From positions 1 through 64,000 of the forward strand of contig NZ_KZ983994.1 of the NCBI RefSeq assembly GCF_003569785.1: 64,000 nt of DNA. The letters are read 5' to 3'. Source of the DNA: Leucobacter sp. wl10. Lineage in GTDB: Bacteria > Actinomycetota > Actinomycetes > Actinomycetales > Microbacteriaceae. Positions 33,931-42,458 of the stretch are shown piece by piece. The notes under the pieces were generated by a model. It had not been told where the DNA came from and ran no database searches. It worked only from the letters and a program-made list of their open reading frames with translations. A program made the translations under genes and the position numbers. The number at the start of each line of letters is the position of its first letter. Position 1 is the stretch's first letter.

Positions 33931-35804
33931 GCGGGCCCCTCGTCCGTGACCGGTCGGGATGCGGGGGTCCGCGCCCGGTCGCCGGTCCGAGTCTCCGTGC
34001 CGGTCAGCGCCGGACCCTGCCCGGTGGGGCCCAGGCCGTCCGCCCCCTGAACGCGGAGCACCGTCGAGGCGAGCTCGTCGAAGAATCTCCGCGCCGCACC
34101 CAGCTCGATTCCGCGCATCTCCATGCGCACCGGTCCGAGCACCGTGTGCGCTTGCACCGACGCCAGCCCGAGGAGGCGGTGCAGCAGCGGCCGGCGCAGC
34201 TGCACCGACTGGGCCCGGACGACCGGCATGATCGACAGCGACCGGGTGAGCGCGCCGCGGCGAATGCGCAGGGTCGCGTCTCGGGTCGCGGCATCGGCGA
34301 TCCTCACGCCCGCCCGGCGTCGACCCCACCACAGCACCCATCCCGCTCGAGGGCCCGCGTCGAGGTACCCGTTCCCGGCCCCCGCGAGCCCGTCGCGCAG
34401 TCCGTCGATCTCGCGGGCGTCGTCGCCGACCCCGGGCAGCAGCGTCTCGACGACGCGCAGCACGTCGGCCTCGGGGCCGACGGGCAGCACGACGTTCTGC
34501 GTGCTGTTCTGGCCGCCCTGCGACACCGAGCGTCCCGCCGTCGTGATCCGCACCTTCCACCAGCCCAACGGACGCCAGAGCAGCGGCTGGCGCGCCTCCA
34601 CCGCGTGAATGCGGCCGAAGGGGATCGACTCGGTCGTGGTGGACGTGAGCCCCGAGCCGGTGCGCACCGAATCGCGGCCGCGCGCGAGGGTGAAGTTGAA
34701 GCCCTTGTTGAATTGGCTGAAGGTGACGCTGACCATGACGAGGAGCATCGGGATCACGCCGAGTATCAGCGCCGGCTCGAGCACGGCGCCGCCCACGACG
34801 ATGCCGATCAGGATGATCGCCGTGATCACCGACTCCCAGCTGAGCGCGATGCTTCCGACGAGGCGGCCCACCGGCACCCGCACGAGGGCGTGCTCGGCCG
34901 CGGCCTCCGGATCGATGTCGGCGTCGACGAAGTCCTGGGCACGCGCCGTCAGCCGGTCGCCCGCCTCGGAGAAGGCCCGCCCGTCGAAGTCGACCGGAGC
35001 GGGTGCCGCGACGTCGGACGACGGCTCCCCCGCCGTGGGCGCCTCGCTCCGCTCCCCCGCCGCCCCCTCCCGCGCCGCGTGATCCCGCGCCGCCCGCCCG
35101 CTCCGCTTCTCCGCGGCGCGGCGGATGATCTGCTCGCGCACCAGCTTGGCGTCGCGGTGCCCCAGGAACGCGAGTTCGACCTTGCCGCCCTGTCCGGCCG
35201 TGAGCACCTCGATCTTCGTGAGCCCCAGTGCCCGCGCCAGCAGCGACCGCTGCAGATTGACGCTCTGGATGCGCTCCAGCGGTGCCCGCCGGTGATTGCG
35301 GAAGACCACTCCGCGGCGCTCCTCCACCGCCTCGGCCGTGATGCGGTAGGTGGAGAACCGCCAGGCGATCCACGAGAAGAGCACGATCAGCAGGATCGCG
35401 CCCGCCGCGATGCCGAGCGCCACGAGCAGCAGTCCCTGCTCCGCGAGGTATCCGAACAGGTCGACCACGTCGCCCTCGACCGAGACGTCGACGCTGTTGC
35501 TGTCGCGCAGGATCCCGCTGACGAAGAGCACTTCGACGAAGCGGTCGCGGAAGCTGGCGACGACGATGCCGGCGACGACGAGCAGCACCAGACCGCCCCG
35601 CAGCAGCGGTGAGAGCGGATGCAATCGCCGCCAGCCCTCGGCATCGGGCGTTCCCGGGAGCGCGGAGTCGGACACGGGACCTGCCTCGACCGCCGTCCGG
35701 GGGCCCTCCGTCCCATCGGGCGCGCCCGGCCCGGCGGGACCGCTCCGGCCGGGCACAGACCCGGGACCCGGGTCGGTGCCGTCATAGCCGCTCCGGCCGG
35801 TCAC
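33927..35804 (-). CDS. Large PH-domain (bPH_2) membrane protein, YdbT-like
   Basis: 625 residues with bPH_2-type repeats: the blocks AVEERRGVVFRNHRRAPLERIQSVNLQRSLLARALGL and ...SIPFGRIHAVEARQPLLWRPLGWW and ...GALTRSLSIMPVVRAQSVQLRRPLLHRLLGL are three copies of the same pattern. Four hydrophobic segments in two pairs separate them. The Pro/Gly/Thr-rich first about 45 residues and the tail are probably disordered. GTG 35804 overlaps the stop of the smaller PH-domain gene. Function unknown; YdbS/YdbT pairs in Bacillus give tolerance to some antimicrobial peptides. Confidence 0.87.
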   Translation of the reverse strand: MTGRSGYDGTDPGPGSVPGRSGPAGPGAPDGTEGPRTAVEAGPVSDSALPGTPDAEGWRRLHPLSPLLRGGLVLLVVAGIVVASFRDRFVEVLFVSGILRDSNSVDVSVEGDVVDLFGYLAEQGLLLVALGIAAGAILLIVLFSWIAWRFSTYRITAEAVEERRGVVFRNHRRAPLERIQSVNLQRSLLARALGLTKIEVLTAGQGGKVELAFLGHRDAKLVREQIIRRAAEKRSGRAARDHAAREGAAGERSEAPTAGEPSSDVAAPAPVDFDGRAFSEAGDRLTARAQDFVDADIDPEAAAEHALVRVPVGRLVGSIALSWESVITAIILIGIVVGGAVLEPALILGVIPMLLVMVSVTFSQFNKGFNFTLARGRDSVRTGSGLTSTTTESIPFGRIHAVEARQPLLWRPLGWWKVRITTAGRSVSQGGQNSTQNVVLPVGPEADVLRVVETLLPGVGDDAREIDGLRDGLAGAGNGYLDAGPRAGWVLWWGRRRAGVRIADAATRDATLRIRRGALTRSLSIMPVVRAQSVQLRRPLLHRLLGLASVQAHTVLGPVRMEMRGIELGAARRFFDELASTVLRVQGADGLGPTGQGPALTGTETRTGDRARTPASRPVTDEGPA

Positions 35805-36370
35805 AGACCCGACCTCCGGGCCTCCGCCAGCTCGACCAGGCGGTCGCGGAGCCTCTCCGCCTCCTCGAGGCGGAGGCCGGGCAGCTGCACTCCCGTCGCG
35901 ACGGACGCCGTGACGAACTTGAGCGTGGCGAGTCCGAGCGCGCGCAGCAGCGGACCGCGGGTCACGTCGACCAGCTGGAGCCGGCCGTACGGCACGGCGA
36001 TCACCCGCTCGAACAGGATGCCGCGGCGGAACAGCAGGTCGTCCTCGCGCAGCACGTAGCCGATCGCCCGCACGCGCCGGAACGCCAGCAGCGCGTTGAT
36101 CAAGAGCACGACGATCACGACCGAGAGGGCGATGTACGGCGGCGGCGGCACGTGGTCGCCCCCGAAGATGAGCACTGCGACCAGGCCCGCGGCCACGGCG
36201 AGCATGACCAGCAGGTTCAGAGCGAGGTCGGCCCACGCGTACGACGGCGACACGCGCTGCCACTCGGCGCCGCCCGTCGGCCAGTTCGCGCCGGTCTCGG
36301 AAGGCGCTCCCGACTCGGATGCCTGCTCGGCGGGCGCGAACCCCTGGGTTTCCATCGCTTCATCGTTCAC
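35801..36370 (-). CDS. Small PH-domain (bPH_2) membrane protein, YdbS-like
   Basis: About 189 residues: a polar N-terminus, two membrane segments (ALNLLVMLAVAAGLVAVLIF and ALSVVIVVLLINALLAF) and one bPH_2 domain (RRGILFERVIAVPYGRLQLVDVTRGPLLRALGLATL). Start uncertain: GTG 36370 lies after GGTGGT, ATG 36355 would remove five residues, and ATG 36400 would add ten. Stop overlaps the next PH gene start (GTGA). Forms the YdbS-YdbT pair with that neighbour. Confidence 0.84.
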   Translation of the reverse strand: MNDEAMETQGFAPAEQASESGAPSETGANWPTGGAEWQRVSPSYAWADLALNLLVMLAVAAGLVAVLIFGGDHVPPPPYIALSVVIVVLLINALLAFRRVRAIGYVLREDDLLFRRGILFERVIAVPYGRLQLVDVTRGPLLRALGLATLKFVTASVATGVQLPGLRLEEAERLRDRLVELAEARRSGL

Positions 36371-36478
36371 ACCACCCAGCCTAGAGCCGACGCACGACAT
36401 TCAGGGCTCGAAACCCGAACCTCCGGTTCCGCCCCGCCGCGCGGGCGCGGCTCGCGGCGCTCGGGCACGGGTCACCGC

Positions 36479-36994
36479 TCAGGGCTTGCGGAACGCGGTC
36501 TGGTCCGCGGGACCCGGCTCTGATCCGGGTTCGTCGGCGTCTTCGCCGTCTCCGCCCGGCGGCACACGGCAGCAGTGCTCGGCGTAGGCCGCGCAGCCCA
36601 CGAGCACCGTGCCGCCGAGCAGCGCGAGAACCATGGGAAGCCAGGTCGCGGTCGGAGCGGGCACGCTGCGCCCGAGCAGCGCGATGGCGAGGCCACCGCC
36701 GAAACCGCCGAGCAGCGCGCCCACGAGCTGTCCGGCGCGCGCGGCCGCGAGAAGCCGCACCGCTTGGAAGGGGTTGACCGCGCCCGCTCCCCTCCGCAGC
36801 GCACGGCGCAGCCGGATCCCGAACACCAGCAGCACGACGGCGATGAGCACGAGCGAGGCCGGCAGCGAAAGCGGCGGCACCAGCGGCGGCGCCCCGCGAT
36901 TCGACAGCGCGAACTGCACCAGCAGGCCCAGCACGGCCCCCGCGGCGGTGGCCGCCAGCACGAGCAGCGGGTTGCTGCGCTCAACCCTGCGCAT
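36479..36994 (-). CDS. DUF3180-family membrane protein
   Basis: 171 residues with four membrane segments (LLVLAATAAGAVLGLLVQFAL, SLVLIAVVLLVFGI, QLVGALLGGFGGGLAIALLG, MVLALLGGTVLVGCAAYA), a family pattern found directly after folK in actinobacteria (Rv3605c type). It overlaps folK by 14 bp. C-terminal 30 residues acidic. Function unknown. Confidence 0.88.
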   Translation of the reverse strand: MRRVERSNPLLVLAATAAGAVLGLLVQFALSNRGAPPLVPPLSLPASLVLIAVVLLVFGIRLRRALRRGAGAVNPFQAVRLLAAARAGQLVGALLGGFGGGLAIALLGRSVPAPTATWLPMVLALLGGTVLVGCAAYAEHCCRVPPGGDGEDADEPGSEPGPADQTAFRKP

Positions 36995-37502
36995 GGCCGG
37001 TCTCCGCGAACGGTCTCGTCGTGTCGCCGACGCGCGCCAGCAGCGCCGCCACGCGACCGTGTCCCATCAGCACGGCCTCGGGCTCGAGGTCGAGCCAGGG
37101 CGCGAGCACGAAATCGCGCTCGTGGGCCCGCGGGTGCGGCACGGTGAGGCGCTCGTCCCGCACCACCCGGCCGCCGTAGAGGATGAGATCGATGTCGAGC
37201 GTGCGGTTCCCCCAGCGGGCGCCGCGCACCCTGCCGTGCTCCGCCTCGATGCGCTGCGCGAGGTCGAGCAGCTCGTGCGGCGGCAGGGAGGTCTCGGCTG
37301 TGGCGACGCCGTTCAGATAGCGCGGGGCCTCCGGATCCGGCCCGTCGGCCGTGAGGGCGACGGTCTCCCGCAGCGGAGAGGCGGCGAACTCGCGGATGCC
37401 CGGCGCCGCGGCGAGCTCGCGCTGCGCGGCGCGGATCGTCTCGCCGCGGTCGCCGAGGTTCGCGCCGAAGGCGAAGAGGACCCGCACGATCTGCCCGATC
37501 AT
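36981..37502 (-). CDS. folK: 2-amino-4-hydroxy-6-hydroxymethyldihydropteridine pyrophosphokinase
   Basis: 173 residues. Transfers pyrophosphate from ATP to hydroxymethyldihydropterin in folate synthesis. Family motifs: FGANLGDRGETI, SPLRETVAL and the signature RWGNRTLDIDLILYG, followed by VPHPRAHERDFVLAPW with the substrate-contact residues. ATG 37502 overlaps the folP-folB stop by 4 bp (ATGA). Overlaps the DUF3180 gene by 14 bp. The product of folP-folB is the natural partner. Confidence 0.96.
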   Translation of the reverse strand: MIGQIVRVLFAFGANLGDRGETIRAAQRELAAAPGIREFAASPLRETVALTADGPDPEAPRYLNGVATAETSLPPHELLDLAQRIEAEHGRVRGARWGNRTLDIDLILYGGRVVRDERLTVPHPRAHERDFVLAPWLDLEPEAVLMGHGRVAALLARVGDTTRPFAETGHAQG

Positions 37503-38785
37503 CGTGCGCCCTCCCCGGCCCCGCCCGCGTCGGCGGCGCGGCGCACGACGGTGACCGAGACGTCCGCGAAGGCGGCGGCGATCGGGGCCTCGGGCTTGTG
37601 CACGGTGATCGTGGCGCTGTGCACGCCGGCGAACCCGAGCGCCACGTCGGCCACGCGCTCGGCGACGGTCTCGATGAGGTCGACCGGATCGCGCTCCGCA
37701 GCCGCCACGATCGCCTCGGCGAGCTCGCCGTAGTGCACGGTGCGCTCCAGCGCGTCGCCCGCTGCCGCGGCCGTCAGGTCGACCGCCACCTCGGCGTCGA
37801 TGAGGAAGCGCTGGCCCCGCGCCCGTTCGAAGTCGAACACGCCGTGATGCGCGTGGACCTCGAGTCCGGTCAGCGTCACGCGATCGCGCGTCCGGCCCTC
37901 GGGCGGTGCGGTCGCGAGGCCGGCGAGGGAGCTCTCGCCGAACCTCCGCGCTACGGCGAGGGCCTGCACGGTGCCGGCGACATCGTGCACCCGCACGCCC
38001 CACGCCCCGGCGCGCGCGGCGAGCGCGCTCGTCACCGCCGTCGCCAGGTCGCGCTCGTGGGCCGCGCTCTCGGGCGCGCGAGCCGCGGCTCGCGGCAGCT
38101 CCGCGAGCACCTCGGCGATCATTCGCTTGCGCGACGCGCCCACGAGCACGGGGTGGCCCAGCTCGGTGAGGGCGTCGAGCCGGGCCAGCAGGCTCCAGCT
38201 CTGATCGCCGGTCTTGTCGAACCCGAGCCCGGGGTCGAGCACGATGCGCGCCGGATCGACGCCCGCCGCGACGGCCTCCCGCACCCTGGCGGCGAGCGCC
38301 TCGCGCACCTCCGCGACGACGTCGGCGTAGGTCGAGCGCCGATGATCGGGGGCGGGGATGCCCCGCCAGTGGCCGATGACGAAGCGCGCGCCGCGGTTCC
38401 GGCTCGCCCGGGCGGCGACGCGCAGCATTTCGGGATCGTACGTGCCTCCCGAGACATCGTTGATGAAGCGCGCCCCGGCCTCGACGGCCGCCTCGGCCGT
38501 CGAGGCGTGAACGGTGTCGACGGAGACGCTGACGCCTCGCTTCGCGAGCGCCTCGATCACGCCGAGCACTCGTCGCTGCTCCTCGCCCTCGGAGACGGGC
38601 TCGGCCCCGGGCCTCGTCGACTCGCCCCCGACGTCGACGATGTCGGCGCCCTGCGCCGCCAGCTCGAGGCCGCGGGCGACGGCTCGCTCCTGCGACGCGA
38701 AGCGGCCGCCGTCGCTGAAGGAGTCGGGGGTGACGTTGAGCACGCCGACGACGAGCGCGCGCCCGTCGCCGCGGATCCCGCTCAC
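37499..38785 (-). CDS. folPB: Dihydropteroate synthase-dihydroneopterin aldolase fusion (FolP-FolB)
   Basis: 428 residues that join two folate enzymes. Residues 1-about 285 are dihydropteroate synthase: VGVLNVTPDSFSDGG, VDVGGESTRPGA, DTVHASTAEAA, FINDVSGG, VLDPGLGFDKT, LVGASRKRM and WGVRVHDV, all intact. About 305-428 is dihydroneopterin aldolase: LTGLEVHAHHGVFDFER, RTVHYGELAEAI, LIETVAERVADVAL and ITVHKPEAPI with the catalytic Glu and Lys. A linker of about 20 residues (RFGESSLAGLATAPPEGRT) joins them. GTG start overlaps the folE stop. In most actinobacteria these are separate adjacent genes. Confidence 0.94.
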   Translation of the reverse strand: MSGIRGDGRALVVGVLNVTPDSFSDGGRFASQERAVARGLELAAQGADIVDVGGESTRPGAEPVSEGEEQRRVLGVIEALAKRGVSVSVDTVHASTAEAAVEAGARFINDVSGGTYDPEMLRVAARASRNRGARFVIGHWRGIPAPDHRRSTYADVVAEVREALAARVREAVAAGVDPARIVLDPGLGFDKTGDQSWSLLARLDALTELGHPVLVGASRKRMIAEVLAELPRAAARAPESAAHERDLATAVTSALAARAGAWGVRVHDVAGTVQALAVARRFGESSLAGLATAPPEGRTRDRVTLTGLEVHAHHGVFDFERARGQRFLIDAEVAVDLTAAAAGDALERTVHYGELAEAIVAAAERDPVDLIETVAERVADVALGFAGVHSATITVHKPEAPIAAAFADVSVTVVRRAADAGGAGEGAR

Positions 38786-39369
38786 GGTTCGCCGCCCTCT
38801 GCCCGGCCGAGCAGCGCGAACACCCCGGCCTGCTCAGCCGGGTCGCCGAGGCTGCCGCGCGACGCCACCGTCACCGCGAGCGCGCCGCTCTGCCTGACTC
38901 CGCGATCCGCGACGCAGCCGTGGCTGGCCTCGAGCACCACGAGAACGCCGCGCGGGCCCAGCCGGTCCTCGATGGTCTGGGCGATCTGCTCGCCGAGCCG
39001 CTCCTGCACCTGCGGACGGGCGGCGAGCACCTCGACGACTCGCGGGATCGCGCTGAGCCCGACCACGCGGTCGCCGGGCCGGTAGGCGACGTGGGCGCGC
39101 CCTCGGAAGGGCAGCAGGTGGTGCTCGCACACCGAGCGCAGCACGATGTCGCGCACCAGCACGAGCTCGCCCGTGTCGTCGCCGACCGGAACCGCATCGG
39201 AGAGCAGCCGACCGGCGTCCTGCCCCACCCCCGAGAAGAACTCGGCGTAGGCCTCGGCGACGCGGAACGGGGTGCTCGAGAGCTCGGGGCTGTCGGGGTC
39301 GGAGCCGATCGCGCTCAGCAACTCGCGCACCGCCGCTGCGATGCGCTCGCGGTCAACGGTCTCACCCAT
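38782..39369 (-). CDS. folE: GTP cyclohydrolase I
   Basis: 195 residues. Converts GTP to dihydroneopterin triphosphate, the first step of folate synthesis. Zinc-site and active-site residues are visible in SVCEHHLLPF (Cys, His) and SHGCVADRG (second Cys). Also IPRVVEVLAARPQVQERL and EDRLGPRGVLVVLEA. ATG 39369 lies 5 bp after the ftsH stop. Its stop overlaps the next start (GTGA). Confidence 0.96.
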   Translation of the reverse strand: MGETVDRERIAAAVRELLSAIGSDPDSPELSSTPFRVAEAYAEFFSGVGQDAGRLLSDAVPVGDDTGELVLVRDIVLRSVCEHHLLPFRGRAHVAYRPGDRVVGLSAIPRVVEVLAARPQVQERLGEQIAQTIEDRLGPRGVLVVLEASHGCVADRGVRQSGALAVTVASRGSLGDPAEQAGVFALLGRAEGGEP

Positions 39370-39374
39370 GGGCG

Positions 39375-41519
39375 CTACCGGCTGTCGTCGCGGTCGTCCG
39401 CGTCGCGCACGCCCAGGTTGCGAGGGGGCTGGCTGGTCTGGCCCGGCGCGAGCGGCGGGCTCGAGGCGGGCGGCCGGTCGGCCGGATCCGGATCGGCCGC
39501 GGGAGCGGGTTCCGCGTCGGGCTCTCGATCCGGTTGCGCGCCCTCTGAGGAGGGAGCCGCGTCGGCCACTGAAACGCCGTCGGTGCGCACCTCGTCCGGT
39601 ACCTCGATGGGGGGGCGATCCGAGACGGGACGGCCCTCGTGCGAGAGCCAGGTGGCTCGCTCGGGCAGCTTCTGCACCTCCTTGAAGATCTCGGCGATCT
39701 GAATGTGGTCGAGCGTCTCCTTCTCGAGCAGTTCGCGGGCGAGGGCGTCGAGGATGTCCCGGTTGTTGACCAGCACCTCGTAGGCCTCGTTGTGCGCCTG
39801 CTCGAGCAGGCCGCGCACCTCGACGTCGATGGTCTCGGCGACGCCCTCGGAGTAGTCGCGGCTCTGCCCGAACTCGCCCAGGAACGCCCCGGGCTGCGCC
39901 TGACCCAGCTTCACGGGGCCCACGGTGGCCGACATGCCGTACTCGGTGACCATCTTGCGCGCCGTGCCGGTCGCCTTCTCGATGTCGTTGCCCGCTCCGG
40001 TGGTGGGGTCGTGGAAGACGAGCTCCTCGGCCACGCGACCGCCGAGCGCGTAGGCGAGCTGATCCTGCAGCTCGTTGCGGGTCACCGAGTACTTGTCCTC
40101 GAGCGGGATGACCATCGTGTAGCCGAGGGCGCGCCCGCGGGGCAGGATCGTGATCTTGGTGACCGGGTCGGTGTAGTTCAACCCGGCCGCGACGAGCGCG
40201 TGCCCGCCCTCGTGATAGGCCGTGATGAGCTTCTCCCGGTCCCTCATCACGCGCGTGCGACGCTGCGGGCCTGCGATCACCCGGTCGATCGCCTCGTCGA
40301 GCGCGCGGTTGTCGATGAGCTGCGCGTTCGAGCGCGCGGTCAACAGCGCGGCCTCGTTGAGCACGTTCGCCAGGTCCGCGCCCGAGAAGCCGGGCGTCTT
40401 GCGGGCGACGACCTCGAGGTCGACGTTCTGGGAGAGCGGCTTGCCCTTGGCGTGCACCTGCAGGATCTTGAGCCGGCCCGGCATGTCGGGGGCGTCGACG
40501 CCGATCTGACGGTCGAAGCGACCCGGTCGCAGCAGCGCCGGGTCGAGCATGTCGGGGCGGTTGGTGGCCGCGATCATGATGACGTTGGTCTTCGGATCGA
40601 AGCCGTCCATCTCGACGAGCAGTTGGTTGAGCGTCTGCTCGCGCTCGTCGTGGCCGCCGCCCATGCCCTGTCCGCGCCGCTGGCCCACCGCGTCGATCTC
40701 GTCGACGAAGATGATCGCGGGCGCGTTCGCCTTCGCCTCCTTGAAGAGGTCGCGCACGCGGCTCGCGCCCACGCCGACGAACATCTCGACGAAGTCGGAC
40801 CCCGATATCGAGTAGAACGGCACCCCTGCCTCGCCCGCGACCGCGCGTGCCAGCAGCGTCTTGCCCGTGCCGGGCGGGCCGTACAGCAGAACGCCCTTCG
40901 GGATGCGGGCCCCGACCGCCTGGAACCTCGTCGCGTCCTGCAGGAAGTCCTTGATCTCGTGCAGCTCTTCGACCGCCTCGTCGGCGCCCGCGACGTCGGC
41001 GAAGGTGACCTGCGGCGTCTCCTTGCTGACGAGCTTCGCGCGGGACTTGCCGAACTGCATCACCCCGCGACCGCCGCCCTGCATCGAGGAGAGCATCCAC
41101 CACAGCAGCAGGCCGACGAGCAGCAGCGGCAGCAGGAAGCCGAGCAGCGACCACAGCGGGTTCGGCTGCGGCACCTTGTCGGTGAAGCCGTCCTTGAGAT
41201 CCGCCTGGTTGATAGCCCGCACCACGTCCTCGCCGCGCTGGGAGACGTAGTAGAAGAAGACCTGATCGGTCCCGGTGTCCTTGTCGGCCTTGGTCAGCGT
41301 GAGGTTGACCCGCTGGTCGCCGTCGATGATCTCGGCCTTCTTGGCCTGGTCCGAGGTGATCATCTCGAGGCCCCGCTCGGTCGGCACCTCGCGGGTGTCG
41401 CCGCCCGAGAGCAGCGACCACCCGAGCAGCACGATCAACGGTGCGAGGATCAGGTAGAGCAGCGGGCCGCGGAACAGCTTTCTGCTCTTCGACGTGCTCT
41501 TCGTTGAATTCTCTGCCAA
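39375..41519 (-). CDS. ftsH: ATP-dependent membrane zinc protease FtsH
   Basis: 714 residues. An N-terminal membrane segment, an FtsH extracellular domain, a second segment ([21 protein letters not shown]), then AAA+ (Walker A GPPGTGKT, Walker [35 protein letters not shown]) and peptidase M41 with HEGGH as zinc site. The last about 110 residues are Pro/Asp/Ala-rich, a common disordered extension in actinobacteria. The TTG start at 41519 (reads MAENSTKST) is chosen because GAAAGG precedes it and the match to FtsH begins there; no ATG is available nearby. Confidence 0.97.
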   Translation of the reverse strand: MAENSTKSTSKSRKLFRGPLLYLILAPLIVLLGWSLLSGGDTREVPTERGLEMITSDQAKKAEIIDGDQRVNLTLTKADKDTGTDQVFFYYVSQRGEDVVRAINQADLKDGFTDKVPQPNPLWSLLGFLLPLLLVGLLLWWMLSSMQGGGRGVMQFGKSRAKLVSKETPQVTFADVAGADEAVEELHEIKDFLQDATRFQAVGARIPKGVLLYGPPGTGKTLLARAVAGEAGVPFYSISGSDFVEMFVGVGASRVRDLFKEAKANAPAIIFVDEIDAVGQRRGQGMGGGHDEREQTLNQLLVEMDGFDPKTNVIMIAATNRPDMLDPALLRPGRFDRQIGVDAPDMPGRLKILQVHAKGKPLSQNVDLEVVARKTPGFSGADLANVLNEAALLTARSNAQLIDNRALDEAIDRVIAGPQRRTRVMRDREKLITAYHEGGHALVAAGLNYTDPVTKITILPRGRALGYTMVIPLEDKYSVTRNELQDQLAYALGGRVAEELVFHDPTTGAGNDIEKATGTARKMVTEYGMSATVGPVKLGQAQPGAFLGEFGQSRDYSEGVAETIDVEVRGLLEQAHNEAYEVLVNNRDILDALARELLEKETLDHIQIAEIFKEVQKLPERATWLSHEGRPVSDRPPIEVPDEVRTDGVSVADAAPSSEGAQPDREPDAEPAPAADPDPADRPPASSPPLAPGQTSQPPRNLGVRDADDRDDSR

Positions 41520-41651
41520 GTCGGGGCCTTTCGAGACGGACGTACCGCAGGTCGGCGGCACATGCAAGCGTAGCCAATGCCTCTGACATCGCACTGTGCC
41601 GCACGGTCTTGTCCGCTCACGGCGCACTGAGGCGCCCTGCGCGGCGGAGCG

Positions 41652-42212
41652 CTACTGCTCCCCGCCGTACACGTGCGGCGCGAGAACCGCGACGTCGCGC
41701 AGGTTGCGGTAGTTCTCGGCGTAGTCGAGTCCGTACCCGACCACGAACTCGACGGGGATGTCGAAGCCGACGTAGGCCACGTCGACCTCCACCTTGAGCG
41801 CCTCGGGCTTGCGCAACATCGTGCAGATGCGCACCGACTTCGCGCCGCGGCTCTCGAGGTTCGCCTTGAGCCAGTGGAGCGTGAGGCCGGAGTCGATGAT
41901 GTCCTCGACGATCAGCACGTCCCGACCGGAGATGTCGGCGTCGAGGTCCTTGAGGATCTTCACGACGCCGCTCGACTTCGTGCCCGCTCCGTAGGACGAC
42001 ACCGCCATCCAATCCATCTGGGCGTGGAACCGCAGCTCGCGCGCCAGGTCGGCCATGACCATGACCGCACCCTTGAGCACACCGACGAGCAGCGGGGGCT
42101 CCTCGGCGTAGTCGGCCTCGATCTCGCGGGCCATCTCGGCGAGCCGGGTGTGCAGCTCGGCTTCTGTGTGCAGTACGACGGAGAGTTCGTCCCCCAGCTG
42201 TTTCGCGTCCAT
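41652..42212 (-). CDS. hpt: Hypoxanthine phosphoribosyltransferase
   Basis: 186 residues. Salvages hypoxanthine or guanine using PRPP. Motifs: LVGVLKGAVMVMADLA (loop I), MAVSSYGAGTKSSG (loop II), PRPP motif VLIVEDIIDSGLTL, and VGYGLDYAENYRNL near the end. ATG 42212 is preceded by GGAG at 4 nt; ATG 42221 would add three residues. It follows tilS, as in other actinobacteria, with a long repeat-filled gap between them. Confidence 0.96.
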   Translation of the reverse strand: MDAKQLGDELSVVLHTEAELHTRLAEMAREIEADYAEEPPLLVGVLKGAVMVMADLARELRFHAQMDWMAVSSYGAGTKSSGVVKILKDLDADISGRDVLIVEDIIDSGLTLHWLKANLESRGAKSVRICTMLRKPEALKVEVDVAYVGFDIPVEFVVGYGLDYAENYRNLRDVAVLAPHVYGGEQ

Positions 42213-42285
42213 GCGCTCCATTCTTCCACTGCTCGGGGCGCTGCCTCGCGCCGTGCCACTGCCTCGCGACCCGGTCTTCGGACGG

Positions 42286-42367
42286 CGAAACGCCATGGTT
42301 CTCCCGAGACGCCGAGAGATCCGCGCGAGTATCGTGGCGTCTCGGGAAAATCATGGCCTCTCGGCGG
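42286..42367. repeat. 82-bp palindromic element, copy 2
   Basis: Starts CGAAACGCCATGGTTCTCCC and aligns without gaps to copy 1 at 15676-15757 (65 of 82 identical by my count). Same dyad architecture. It lies between the tilS 3' end and the hpt start, both on the - strand, as copy 1 lies between two - strand genes. Confidence 0.85.
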
Positions 42368-42369
42368 AG

Positions 42370-42453
42370 GGTGCGGGGCGGAGGGTGCGGGGCGGAGGGT
42401 GCGGGACGGATGGTGCGGGACGGATGGTGCGGGGCGGATGGTGCGGGGCGGGC
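42370..42453. repeat. 14-bp tandem repeat, six copies
   Basis: Six head-to-tail units of GGTGCGGGGCGGAG or GGTGCGGGACGGAT, with the GGT recurring every 14 bases at 42370, 42384, 42398, 42412, 42426 and 42440. The first half has G and the second half T in the last position. It fills the space between the palindromic element and the tilS stop. Not a multiple of 3, so it is not coding repeat. Confidence 0.85.
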
Positions 42454-42458
42454 GAGCG

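Noticed and set aside
42370-42453. CRISPR-like array
   Set aside because: Units are 14 bp, head to tail, with no spacers and no cas genes nearby. It is a plain tandem repeat.
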